A DNA stretch of 11,923 bases from Anaerolineaceae bacterium (GCA_024762375.1 JANTHQ010000027.1:1-11923), one strand, 5' to 3'; counted from the first letter of the stretch, positions 4,529-11,923 are shown. Translations and numbers: made by a program. The notes: generated from the letters alone by a model not told the origin.

Positions 4529-7063
4529 TTTTAGAACAAGCGGCAGGTAAACAAAGTATCTTTCTTCTGCTATCAGCGCAAAATCGGTGAGATGATTTAC
4601 GGTGAATGTAATCTGGTTGTTGGCAGGGTCCCGTGAAATGAGGACGATGCCATCCGATACCCAATCGCTCCCATTCCAATAGCGCAGGTCAAGGGTTGAT
4701 TCCGATAGACCACTGATGTCATCATCACTGTAATGGATGGTGATGGTGAATGGTTCTGCAAAGTTAAAGCCGGTTTGCTCGATGCCATCCGCATATGCCG
4801 CTAGAGAGAAAGGAGACCCTGCAAACTGACGATCTACCGGTGGCGAGTACCCGCCAACGGTATCGGTGAAAATAAGACTGATGGGCTGGTGAACGCCCCC
4901 AACGGGAACAGTGAGCGTGAATGGAGCGGTTGGCGGCGCAAAAATAGTGTCGGTATCGGTGGGAACGAGTGTGGACGCATCACCGCCGACCACCCAAACT
5001 GTGCCACTGTGGTCATCGCTGAGTCCGCCGGGGTCGGTCACAGCGAGAGTGAATGTCAGAACATCGCGAAGGCTAGGGGCGACGAAAGTTGGCCGGCTGA
5101 TGTTGTCGGTGAAGGAAACGCTCGTGCCGCCCGTTTGCGTCCAGTGAAAGTCGCTGAGAGTATCGCCGTCGATGTCATGGCTCAACGTCCCATCGAGCAT
5201 CACCGTTTCGCCCTGTGCCACGGTTCGGTTGGCAAAATAGGCGGTTGGTGCATCGTTGGTTGGTTCGATGGTGATTTGCACGGTGGCGGTACTGGTTGCT
5301 GTCCCGTCATCCAATTGCACAATGAAACTATCTTCGCCGTTGAAATTGGCGACAGGCGTATAGGCGAGTGTGGCGGTTACAGTACCCGAACTGCCGATGG
5401 TGCCGGCAATGGCGGCAGTGCCGTGCGATCCCTGTCCGGCGATAGACCACGAAAGGGCATTGCCGTCTTCATCTTCACCGCGCAATGACAGCGCAAAGGG
5501 CGTAGGCGACGCATCCTCGCTCATAGTGACAGTGGTTTGGGTGATGGTGGGGTGGGCATCAAAATACCTGACATATGCGGGCCACGCCGGATACGCATTG
5601 GCAGTAGAAATGTATGCAACAAATGGGATATTGTTGTTGTTAAAATTAATGACGGGACGCTGTGCAGTACCTTCGGAGAATCCTGCTGACCCAACCAATT
5701 CCCAACCCGATGAGCCTGCACCACTATATTTCATCACTGTTATACCGTCATCGCAATCACTTTCAAAAGCTACATAAGGTGTATCTGCGGCATCAATGAC
5801 AATTTGGGGGTTGGCAGACGAACAAGCAGAGAATCCGGCTGTACCGACGGTTTGCCAAGTTTCTGTGAGGATATTGCTGTGTTTCATTACGGTTAATTTG
5901 TTCGTAACAGTGTTTTTGAATGCCACATAAGCCGTGTCGGAACTATCAATGGCGATACTGGGTTGAGTAGCACTGTATTGGAATGCAACACTGCCTCCAA
6001 CATATTCCCATGTGGATGAAATATAGGCTATTGCGCCAATACTTGATGAGGAATTTTGGTGATATACCACCCATGGTGCGTCAGTAGAGTCTAAAGCCAA
6101 TTCCACATCGTTAACTCCCATGCTAAGAGGGGCACCGATATATTCCCATGTGTTGGAAAGTGTCATCACATTTATTCTCGAACCCGAGTCTCGGAATGCG
6201 ACCACAGGCGTCATAGCGCCAGTGCGTTTCAGCCGCATGTCGATACTATATGCGGAAGCAGGGGAGGAAAAGTCAGGATTTCCCACCAAAGTCCACGTAT
6301 GAGTGGCATCATTGTATTGTTTGACGTTTATGTAATAACTTGATGGATCCGTGTAAGCCGCATACGGAAAATTACCCCCACCAAAAGTATTAACCACCAA
6401 AGAAACATAGTTTTGTCCATTTGGAGCATCGCTTCCGCTTTCAGCCTCCCATTGTTGGTCGGGTCCGCCATCCCATTTCATCAGGGTTGTCCCAGTGGGG
6501 GAAGAATATAGCACCGCAGGGGTGTTGTGTTCACTTTCGCTGTAAAAGGCTAAATCTATCTGCTGTACGTTAGAATCTGTGGGCGAAACTGCTTCGCCCA
6601 ACTGTTCCCACATGCCATCCATCGAAGTGATTTGCGGGGTATGATTGCCAAAGCTGATATCCACGCCAGTAACATTGCTACCGCTGACAGTAATGGTATC
6701 CGGGTTGCCGTCCCCGTCCACATCATACCATCCCATAGGTTCATCACTGCCGGGTTCCCCCCCCGAACCGTCTAAATCCATATAGGCACTCACATAATAT
6801 GTGCCATCGGCGACACCCGGCACGGTATATGCGCCGCCCGGGTTGGTGAGACTTGCTGGCGGCACACTGGGGGGAGCCCCCGGGTGCGAATGAACACTCA
6901 CATAGATTGTTTGCGTGCCGGTAATGGTACCGGTGTATGTGATAGTACCACTGACATCGCCGCTATTTGTAGCCGCCCAAACTGCAACCGGAATACCAAC
7001 CAGCAAAATTAGTATTGTTGCGACACCTAAAAACCTTTTTCCTATTTGAAAAGTAGTCTTCAT
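4526..7063 (-). CDS. Secreted multidomain surface protein with a predicted seven-bladed propeller and LPLV C-terminus
   Basis: Not a named gene; 845 residues. A signal peptide (KR, then a hydrophobic run, then VWAATNS) spans about 1-31. Residues 35-140 look like a prealbumin/carboxypeptidase-regulatory beta-sandwich (ISFG end, acidic DLDGSGG and DVDGDGNPD loops). Seven Trp-led repeats begin at W152, 205, 257, 306, 352, 403 and 454, each about 50 residues, typified by WxxVGxxxF, then I-x-I-D and YVAF. They are probably a seven-bladed beta-propeller. A cadherin/Ig-like domain (about 505-600, YTPVANFNGEDSF) and a PKD-like domain (602-693, NDAPTA start) follow. A last domain (705-835) carries DLRYWNGSDW and HLTDFALI. 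It ends RYFVYLPLVLK. GGGAGGG nine bases upstream supports the ATG. It is probably an adhesin, scaffold or ligand-binding exoprotein; no catalytic motif is seen. Confidence 0.88.
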   Translation of the reverse strand: MKTTFQIGKRFLGVATILILLVGIPVAVWAATNSGDVSGTITYTGTITGTQTIYVSVHSHPGAPPSVPPASLTNPGGAYTVPGVADGTYYVSAYMDLDGSGGEPGSDEPMGWYDVDGDGNPDTITVSGSNVTGVDISFGNHTPQITSMDGMWEQLGEAVSPTDSNVQQIDLAFYSESEHNTPAVLYSSPTGTTLMKWDGGPDQQWEAESGSDAPNGQNYVSLVVNTFGGGNFPYAAYTDPSSYYINVKQYNDATHTWTLVGNPDFSSPASAYSIDMRLKRTGAMTPVVAFRDSGSRINVMTLSNTWEYIGAPLSMGVNDVELALDSTDAPWVVYHQNSSSSIGAIAYISSTWEYVGGSVAFQYSATQPSIAIDSSDTAYVAFKNTVTNKLTVMKHSNILTETWQTVGTAGFSACSSANPQIVIDAADTPYVAFESDCDDGITVMKYSGAGSSGWELVGSAGFSEGTAQRPVINFNNNNIPFVAYISTANAYPAWPAYVRYFDAHPTITQTTVTMSEDASPTPFALSLRGEDEDGNALSWSIAGQGSHGTAAIAGTIGSSGTVTATLAYTPVANFNGEDSFIVQLDDGTATSTATVQITIEPTNDAPTAYFANRTVAQGETVMLDGTLSHDIDGDTLSDFHWTQTGGTSVSFTDNISRPTFVAPSLRDVLTFTLAVTDPGGLSDDHSGTVWVVGGDASTLVPTDTDTIFAPPTAPFTLTVPVGGVHQPISLIFTDTVGGYSPPVDRQFAGSPFSLAAYADGIEQTGFNFAEPFTITIHYSDDDISGLSESTLDLRYWNGSDWVSDGIVLISRDPANNQITFTVNHLTDFALIAEERYFVYLPLVLK

Positions 7064-7126
7064 TTCTATCGCCCTCCCTTTTTGACGATATATAAATTTG
7101 TGAGTTTGTGGTTTGTTGGCAGTGAG

Positions 7127-7135
7127 TCACCTCCT
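7127..7135 (-). promoter_or_regulatory. Orphan perfect Shine-Dalgarno in the leader of the surface-protein gene
   Basis: AGGAGGTGA on the minus strand lies 63 bases before the annotated ATG and has no ATG, GTG or TTG at a useful distance. A CTG seven bases after AGGAGG opens an 18-codon frame that ends at TAG two bases before the ATG at 7063. Confidence 0.35.
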
Positions 7136-7351
7136 CAAAAGAATAGTGTGGCAAATTTCGTTGGAAGTGGTTGGACGCTCTTTTTGATGTGGTGGGAGAG
7201 CTTACAAGTAGAATGCGATACGGCCGCAAAACGCCGGTTCGATGCCACAACAGGTGGAACAACAAAGAGAGCATTCATCACAACGTTTCAGGCGAAAGTT
7301 GCCATCCATTGCAACTTCCAAAATTAAACTGGGTAATTGAGTATCATTTTA

Positions 7352-7357
7352 ATTATA
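7352..7357 (-). promoter_or_regulatory. Probable -10 box for the surface-protein gene
   Basis: TATAAT in the context GGTATAATTAAA, an exact match to the upp promoter context at 4248-4259. No good -35 element is present 17 bases upstream. Confidence 0.45.
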
Positions 7358-7398
7358 CCACATCCCCAAAAAAGCAGAAAACAAAATTCAGATTTTTG

Positions 7399-7490
7399 TT
7401 TACGTACTTTTCACGCAGTGTTTACGATTTTTTACGCAAATCTCACGCAGTTTTCACGAATATTTCACTTTCCCTTCACTCACCTGCACC
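7399..7490. promoter_or_regulatory. Helically phased array of nine YAC motifs (11-bp direct repeats)
   Basis: Reading the plus strand, the A of YAC falls at 7402, 7413, 7424, 7434, 7445, 7456, 7467, 7478 and 7488, spacings of 10 or 11. The first six are YACG, with unit forms such as TTCACGCAGTG and TTTACGATTTT; the last three are CAC. Direct repeats every 11 bp are the usual target of OmpR/PhoB and SARP winged-helix activators. The array ends 66 bases before the protease ATG. Confidence 0.65.
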
Positions 7491-7556
7491 CGTTTTTCCC
7501 TTAAACTGAAACCAGAAGTTGACCTTAACAACCGGTATCATCAGGGAACGGGAACA

Positions 7557-9491
7557 ATGCAGGCACGATTACACACGCAACAAATTATCATCGCAATTTT
7601 TTTGACACTCGTTTTGCCGGCGAGCGGGTTGCCTGTTTTGGCGGACGCCCCCGTTTCGCCGACGCCGGTTTTGGTGATATTATCCCCCGCACAAAATTTG
7701 GACACCGTTTTGCAATCCGCACACCAAGCGGGCATTCAGGTGCGGCACATTTTCCCCCCCGATGCTTTCATTGCCGAAGTGCCCGCCGGTACCCCCGCCG
7801 ATTTCGGTGGCGCGCAGGTGTTCAGTGCACCCGTTGACCCCGCCGAAAATTGGACGACCTCCGCCAAACGCGCAGCCGCTGTGTTCGATGCGCTGCTCGC
7901 GCCGCCCATCACCGGGAAAACCGCGCAATCGCTGGATGCACATCCGCTGCAACCCGGCGATTTTGTGGATGCGATGGAAGCCCCCGCACCGCAAACGCCC
8001 CGTCTCAATTCAGAAAATGCTACTGAAAGCGACCCTCGCCCCGGCTACACCGAATCCAGCCAGTTTATGATTGGTTCGGTGGCGGTGGGCATTGTTTTTC
8101 CCGAAAGTAACGGCGCGACCGACCCCTCGACCGAAGATTGGACGGAGAGCGAGCAATCGCAGGTGGTGAGCGAGATTGCATCGGCGTTGGATTGGTGGGC
8201 GGCACGCGAACCGAGAGCGCAATTGTCGGTGGTGTATGATACCCCGCACACAGCCCCCACCGCCGTCGAACCGATTTCACATCCGTACAGTGACCAAGGT
8301 TTGTGGATTGCCGATACGATGACCGCGCTGGGATTCAGCGGTTACAGTTATTTCGACCAAGTGCGGGCGTATAATGACCATTTGCGCCAAACCTACCACA
8401 CCGATTGGGCATTCACCATTTTTGTGGTGAACAGCGCCAACGACAGCGACAACCGTTTCAGTGATGGTTATTTCGCATACGCCTATCTCGGCGGCCCGTT
8501 TATGGTGATGACCTCCGGCAACAATGGTTATGGCCTCAGCAATATGGATGCGGTGGCGACGCACGAAATGGGGCACATTTTCCGCGCACTCGACCAGTAT
8601 TCATCAGCGAATGTGGCGTGCGATGCACAGTCAGGATATCTGCAAATTGAAAATCAGAATAGCCAGCAGGGATGCGCCAGTGATGTGCCCAGCATCATGC
8701 GCGGGCAAATCAGCCCGTATGCCAACGGTCAGATTGATATGTATGCGCGCGGGCAAATCGGCTGGTGGGATAGCGATGGCAACGGCATTCTCGACCCGGT
8801 GGATGTCGGGTTGGATGTATCGAGCGTGATGACCGAAACTGTCACCGGGACGGGCGTTTTTACCGTTAGCGGACATTTCGCCGAAACGCCGTTCCCGTCG
8901 CCGAAATATCGCGCCATTCTGATAAACTCGGTGGAAACGGTCAACTATCGGGTGGATGACGGCGCGTGGCAGCCCGCCGAACCGGTGGACGGTGCATTCG
9001 ATGATTATCAAGAAGATTTCACGTTTACCACCGACCCGCTGCCGAATGGCACACACACCATCTCTTTGCAAACGATTGATAATTTTGGCAAAGTGAACAC
9101 CAAAGTGATTGCGTTTTTGACCGTTTCGGATGTGACGGAAGCGGTGGATACCGAATTTTCGAGTGAGGCCGGGCGGCTGACCATTCAGTCTACTGCGGCG
9201 GAACCGGTTGCCGGTGCGGCGCTGCAACTGACCGACGGCATCATCACCGGGGTTGAATACCGGCTCGATGGCGGAGAATGGCAGTCTGCCACCCCCACCG
9301 ATGGCGCGTTTGACAGTGCCAGCGAACATTTCGATGTGCCACTCGATACATCCGCGCTCGCTGCGGGCGACCATCTGCTGGAAGCCCGCGCCACCGATAA
9401 TTTCGGCAATGTGGATATTACCCCCGCGCAACTGACGGTATCGGTGGAAGTCGGGCCGTTCCGGTTGTTCCTGCCGCTGGTCGTGCGTTAA
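7557..9491 (+). CDS. Putative secreted metzincin-like zinc metalloprotease with Ig-like repeats and LPLV C-terminus
   Basis: No named gene recognised; 644 residues. A signal peptide is predicted at about 1-30 (hydrophobic IIIAIFLTLVLPASGLPVLAD), followed by a probable propeptide region to about 165. The catalytic site is ATHEMGHIFRALDQY: H336, E337, H340 and D346, an HExxHx5D arrangement like metzincins that use Asp as third ligand. The usual Gly in HExxHxxG is Arg343. A Met-turn candidate is SIMRG (M381), and C355/C373 may form a disulfide. DSDGNGILD (405-413) is a calcium-type loop as in dockerins. Two similar Ig-like repeats (459-514 and 563-621) share NYRVDDGAWQPA/EYRLDGGEWQSA, DGAFD and DNFG. 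It ends PFRLFLPLVVR. The ATG has only a weak ribosome site (AGGGAACGG). It probably acts outside the cell; the substrate is unknown. Confidence 0.85.
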   Translation: MQARLHTQQIIIAIFLTLVLPASGLPVLADAPVSPTPVLVILSPAQNLDTVLQSAHQAGIQVRHIFPPDAFIAEVPAGTPADFGGAQVFSAPVDPAENWTTSAKRAAAVFDALLAPPITGKTAQSLDAHPLQPGDFVDAMEAPAPQTPRLNSENATESDPRPGYTESSQFMIGSVAVGIVFPESNGATDPSTEDWTESEQSQVVSEIASALDWWAAREPRAQLSVVYDTPHTAPTAVEPISHPYSDQGLWIADTMTALGFSGYSYFDQVRAYNDHLRQTYHTDWAFTIFVVNSANDSDNRFSDGYFAYAYLGGPFMVMTSGNNGYGLSNMDAVATHEMGHIFRALDQYSSANVACDAQSGYLQIENQNSQQGCASDVPSIMRGQISPYANGQIDMYARGQIGWWDSDGNGILDPVDVGLDVSSVMTETVTGTGVFTVSGHFAETPFPSPKYRAILINSVETVNYRVDDGAWQPAEPVDGAFDDYQEDFTFTTDPLPNGTHTISLQTIDNFGKVNTKVIAFLTVSDVTEAVDTEFSSEAGRLTIQSTAAEPVAGAALQLTDGIITGVEYRLDGGEWQSATPTDGAFDSASEHFDVPLDTSALAAGDHLLEARATDNFGNVDITPAQLTVSVEVGPFRLFLPLVVR

Positions 9492-9529
9492 TTTTCGGCA
9501 AATTTTTTGTGAATTTTCGCGTAAAATAG

Positions 9530-9558
9530 TTGCAAATCGGTTGGGGGTGTGTTAAAAT
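9530..9558 (+). promoter_or_regulatory. Probable promoter of the DUF4870-like gene
   Basis: TTGCAA (9530-9535), a 17-base spacer, then TAAAAT (9553-9558). It lies about 50 bases before the ATG. The stretch after the protease stop is AT-rich and shows no hairpin terminator. Confidence 0.6.
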
Positions 9559-9608
9559 AAATTATGTTCGAAACAAAATCATTTTCATAAAAAGGGGAGC
9601 GTGAACCA

Positions 9609-9923
9609 ATGGACGAAATTACCAGCAATGACAAACTTATGGCGGCGTTGTCGTACCCAATCGGTATTGTGGCAATTGTCATTTTACTCGTGGAGGATAT
9701 GAAATCCCGCCCATTCCAAAAATACCATGCGGTGCAAGCCTTGGCCGTAAATGTTATTCTGTTTGTGCTCAGCATCGTTTTGGGCTGGACAGTGATTTTA
9801 GCGTGTGTCCCGTTGTTGCTGTGGTTGGTAACGTTCTACTGGGCATATCTGGCATACCAGGGCCAATACTTTGATATCCCCGGATTGACCCCCTTCTTGA
9901 AAAGCCAAGGCTGGCTGGAATAA
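9609..9923 (+). CDS. Small DUF4870-like membrane protein
   Basis: 104 residues. It begins MDEITSNDKLMAALSYPIGIV, has a hydrophobic segment at about 11-28, then a charged loop with FQKYHAVQALAVN (36-48), then one long or two short membrane segments at about 46-82, and ends PGLTPFLKSQGWLE. The order membrane segment, Arg/Lys-Pro-Phe, (Y/F)HAxQAL, membrane segments is the DUF4870 pattern, as far as I recall. Members have no known biochemical function. AAAGGGGAG ends nine bases before the ATG. The gene has its own promoter (9530-9558) and a strong terminator (9944-9968), so it looks monocistronic. It lies between the protease gene and recJ, with no functional link that I can see. Confidence 0.8.
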   Translation: MDEITSNDKLMAALSYPIGIVAIVILLVEDMKSRPFQKYHAVQALAVNVILFVLSIVLGWTVILACVPLLLWLVTFYWAYLAYQGQYFDIPGLTPFLKSQGWLE

Positions 9924-9943
9924 ATTATCACTAAAACCGAGAT

Positions 9944-9968
9944 AGCCCCCGATGTCGGGGGCTTTTTT
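9944..9968 (+). terminator. Rho-independent terminator after the DUF4870-like gene
   Basis: AGCCCCCGATGTCGGGGGCT is a GC-rich stem (8 pairs closed by an ATGT tetraloop), followed by a run of six T bases. It starts 20 bases after the stop codon. Confidence 0.93.
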
Positions 9969-9969
9969 G

Positions 9970-9998
9970 TTGCGCAAAAATCGGGTAACAGATACAAT
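9970..9998 (+). promoter_or_regulatory. Probable promoter of recJ
   Basis: TTGCGC (9970-9975), 17 bases, then TACAAT (9993-9998). The start would be near 10005, giving a leader of about 37 bases that contains a small CCGCA/TGCGG hairpin (10013-10026). It immediately follows the terminator. Confidence 0.5.
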
Positions 9999-10041
9999 AA
10001 AAAAAATATCGCCCGCATTTTTGCGGTACAAAGGATGATTC

Positions 10042-11793
10042 GTGCTGACAACCGTACCCTATCGCTGGGATATCCATCCCCGCGCACCGAAAACCCATTT
10101 TGAACAATTTCCCGATATTCCACCGCTGGTGGTGCAGATACTGTACAACCGCGAGATTTTTGAGCCGCAGGATGTGTACAGTTTTCTCAACGGCGGCTAT
10201 GCCATCAACGACCCATTTTTGCTGCCCGATATGGAAGCTGCCGTCACCGAAATTTTGACTGCCATCGAAGCCCAAACGCCGATGGTGGTATATGGCGATT
10301 ACGATGCCGACGGCGTGACCTCCACCGCGCTGCTGATGCAGGCCCTGCAAACCCTCGGTGCGAATGTGTCGGCATACATTCCGAATCGGTTCACTGAAGG
10401 GTACGGGCTGAACAAAAAAACCATTTCCAAACTGGCCGGCACCGGCGCAAAACTGATTGTCACCGTCGATTGCGGTATCCGTTCGGTGGCAGAAGTGGCA
10501 CATGGCAACCAACTCGGCTTGCGATTTGTCATTACCGACCACCATCTGCTGGGGGTAGATGACAGTGGCGCAGAAATATTGCCGCCTGCCGTGGCGGTGG
10601 TCAACCCAAAACGGCGCGACAGCCGTTATCCCTTCCGTGATTTTGCCGGCGTGGGGGTGGCATTCAAACTGGCACAAGCGCTGAACCGCCGCGCCCCGCA
10701 AAACGGGCAACCGCCGCTGGATGAAACGGAACTGCTCGATTTGGTTGCACTCGGCACGGTGGCAGATTTGGTGCCGCTTACGCGAGAAAACCGCACACTG
10801 GTGCAGCGCGGATTGGCGAAAATGCAAAATCCGGTGCGCCCCGGCGTGCGAGCACTGATGGAGATTGCCGGTGCAACGGGCAAAACCATCACTGCCGAAA
10901 CCATCGGTTTTGTGCTGGGGCCGCGCCTCAACGCCGCGGGACGGTTGAAAGAGGGGATGTTGGCGTACCAACTGCTCGCCACCGATGACCCCGTTGAAGC
11001 TCAAAAACTGGCGATGGAACTCAACCAAATCAATTCAGAACGGCAATTTTTAACCCGCGAATTTACCGACAAATCGCTGGCGCAATTTGGCGACGATGAA
11101 ACGCTCGACGCCCTTTATTTGGTGACCGATGAAGCCTTCAATTCCGGTGTGGTGGGGCTGGTCGCTTCTCGGCTGACAGAAATGTGCTATCGCCCCATTT
11201 TGGTTGCCCACCGCGGCGAAACCCACACACGCGGCTCGGCGCGCAGTATCCCCGAGTTTGATATTACCCGCGCGCTCGACCAGTGTGCCGATTTGCTGGT
11301 AAAATATGGCGGGCATGCGGCTGCAGCGGGTTTCACGGTGGAAAACGAGAAGCTGGAAGCGTTTCGGGAACGGTTGACCGCCATCGCACGGCAGTCATTC
11401 GATGTGACCCGTTTGCGGAAATCGCTGCCGGTGGATGCAGAAATCAATTTGCGCGGTGTGCGCTACGATTTGGTGGCGGCCATCGAGAAAATTGCCCCGT
11501 TTGGGCACGGCAATCCCACCCCGGTTTTCGTCAGCCGAAATTTGGAGGTGCGCCATCACACGTTGGTGGGCAAAGAAAAAACGCATTTGAAAATGCGTCT
11601 GTTCGATGGCAAACAAATGTGGGATGCCATTGGGTTTGGGTTGGGAAAACAGTGGCAGGCCCAGCAAACCATCCCCGGTGTGGTTGATGCCGTATTTTCG
11701 CTGGAAATCAATCGCTGGGGGGGGCGCGAGCAGCTGCAATTGAAGTTGAAAGACATTCGCCCGGCAGAACAATCGGATTGGCCGTCAAGCTGA
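10042..11793 (+). CDS. recJ: Single-stranded-DNA-specific exonuclease RecJ
   Basis: A 5'-to-3' exonuclease of the DHH family, used in recombinational, mismatch and base-excision repair. The 583 residues are of normal length. DHH-domain motifs are seen in order: VVYGDYDADGVTSTALL (82-98, metal ligands D86/D88/D90), VTVDCGIRS (140-148), ITDHH (164-168) and VADLVPL (240-246, D242). VLGPRLNAAGRL (291-302) follows, then the DHHA1 domain with YGGHAAAAGF (422-431, the GGH motif). An OB-fold-like C-terminal domain covers about 455-572 (PFGHGNPTPVF inside). The GTG start is backed by AAAGGA six bases upstream and by the match of the N-terminus to the family. The promoter at 9970-9998 serves it alone. 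Its stop overlaps the convergent receiver gene by nine bases. Confidence 0.97.
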   Translation: MLTTVPYRWDIHPRAPKTHFEQFPDIPPLVVQILYNREIFEPQDVYSFLNGGYAINDPFLLPDMEAAVTEILTAIEAQTPMVVYGDYDADGVTSTALLMQALQTLGANVSAYIPNRFTEGYGLNKKTISKLAGTGAKLIVTVDCGIRSVAEVAHGNQLGLRFVITDHHLLGVDDSGAEILPPAVAVVNPKRRDSRYPFRDFAGVGVAFKLAQALNRRAPQNGQPPLDETELLDLVALGTVADLVPLTRENRTLVQRGLAKMQNPVRPGVRALMEIAGATGKTITAETIGFVLGPRLNAAGRLKEGMLAYQLLATDDPVEAQKLAMELNQINSERQFLTREFTDKSLAQFGDDETLDALYLVTDEAFNSGVVGLVASRLTEMCYRPILVAHRGETHTRGSARSIPEFDITRALDQCADLLVKYGGHAAAAGFTVENEKLEAFRERLTAIARQSFDVTRLRKSLPVDAEINLRGVRYDLVAAIEKIAPFGHGNPTPVFVSRNLEVRHHTLVGKEKTHLKMRLFDGKQMWDAIGFGLGKQWQAQQTIPGVVDAVFSLEINRWGGREQLQLKLKDIRPAEQSDWPSS

Positions 11794-11923
11794 TTGGTCT
11801 AAAATTGCCCGCACTTTTTGCGCCAGCGCCAGTGGCGAAAATGGTTTTTCCACAAAGGGCATCCCCGTCTTCAAAATTTGCAAAACAATATCGGTGTCAT
11901 CTGCGTACCCTGACATAAATAGG
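11785..11923 (-). CDS. Receiver domain, C-terminal end (response regulator or hybrid sensor kinase), truncated
   Basis: The reverse strand encodes at least 45 residues to the stop at 11785. The reading is LFMSGYADD, then DIVLQILKTGMPFVEKPFSP, then LALAQKVRAILDQSA. This is the last third of a two-component receiver domain: the conserved Ser after beta-4 (MSGYAD), the invariant Lys-Pro after beta-5 (VEKPFSP), and the alpha-5 helix. The protein stops about 22 residues after the Lys-Pro pair, so no output domain follows. The 'MSGYADD...FVEKPFSPLALAQKVR' style is most familiar from receivers at the C-terminus of hybrid histidine kinases, but a stand-alone regulator is possible. The rest, including the phosphoacceptor Asp, is outside the window. 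The 3' end overlaps that of recJ in convergent orientation. Confidence 0.85.
   Translation of the reverse strand, partial: LFMSGYADDTDIVLQILKTGMPFVEKPFSPLALAQKVRAILDQSA

Larger units (their letters stand above)
7064..7556. other. Divergent intergenic region (493 bp) between two secreted-protein genes
   Basis: Contains the ribosome site of the surface-protein gene, an orphan SD at 7127-7135, a 7-bp hairpin (AAGTTGC and GCAACTT, about 7295-7318), a minus-strand TATAAT at 7352-7357 and a phased repeat array at 7399-7490. ORFs crossing it in several frames have no recognisable protein content and no ribosome sites, so I call no gene. If the TATAAT is the promoter, the surface-protein mRNA has a leader of roughly 280 bases. 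Confidence 0.7.

Noticed and set aside
4288..4590. A 100-residue plus-strand ORF over the palindromic element
   Set aside because: Its sequence comes from the hairpin and the MITE-like repeat and runs antisense into the surface-protein gene. Such ORFs are common artefacts of these repeats.
7233..7246. tRNA-like T-arm sequence (GCCGGTTCGATGCC)
   Set aside because: The five bases on each side of the loop do not pair, and no acceptor or anticodon arms fit around it.
6963..7274. A 103-residue minus-strand ORF overlapping the start of the surface-protein gene
   Set aside because: It overlaps the signal-peptide region in another frame, has no ribosome site and shows no protein-like pattern.
7519..7541. 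TTGACC and TATCAT as a promoter for the protease
   Set aside because: The spacing is only 11 bases, too short for a standard sigma-70-type promoter.

Overview
The window looks like a chromosomal segment of a Chloroflexota bacterium, probably Anaerolineae-like and perhaps from an environmental assembly. This is inferred from two secreted multidomain proteins that both end in a basic-tipped 'LPLV' tail (VYLPLVLK and LFLPLVVR), which I associate with exported Chloroflexota proteins. No rRNA or other phylogenetic marker is present to confirm it.

Left half (1-4260), all on the minus strand and read right to left: upp (uracil phosphoribosyltransferase), an AhpD-like/peroxidase-related protein whose ATG overlaps the upp stop codon, a WecA/TagO/MraY-superfamily sugar-1-phosphate transferase, hisS, and the 5' part of nadK. 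The three intergenic gaps hold one family of degenerate short repeats. The AhpD-like gene is the main discovery. Its reading frame is interrupted once, by a TGA exactly where the second Cys of the CxxC active site belongs. The surrounding Glu, Cys and His keep AhpD spacing, and a small hairpin lies just after the TGA. It is best read as a selenoprotein with a CxxU centre, not as two ORFs or a pseudogene. The upp leader appears to carry a promoter followed by an intrinsic terminator overlapped by an alternative hairpin, which suggests attenuation.

Middle (4260-9491): a gene-poor stretch holds a perfect 14-bp hairpin and a palindromic MITE-like repeat nested in longer inverted repeats. Two divergent secreted-protein genes follow. 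One (minus) encodes an 845-residue protein with a signal peptide, seven tandem Trp-led repeats of about 50 residues (probable seven-bladed propeller), then cadherin/PKD-like domains. The other (plus) encodes a 644-residue metzincin-like zinc protease with a calcium-type loop and two Ig-like repeats. The 493-bp region between them carries nine YAC motifs phased at 10-11 bp, like an OmpR/PhoB- or SARP-type regulator array.

Right part (9492-11923), plus strand: a small DUF4870-like membrane protein with its own promoter and a strong terminator, then recJ. A partial receiver-domain gene on the minus strand overlaps the 3' end of recJ. Most of the window is housekeeping; the candidate new biology is the selenocysteine AhpD-like protein, the upp leader, the phased array, and the WecA-like protein lacking a conserved metal-binding Asp.
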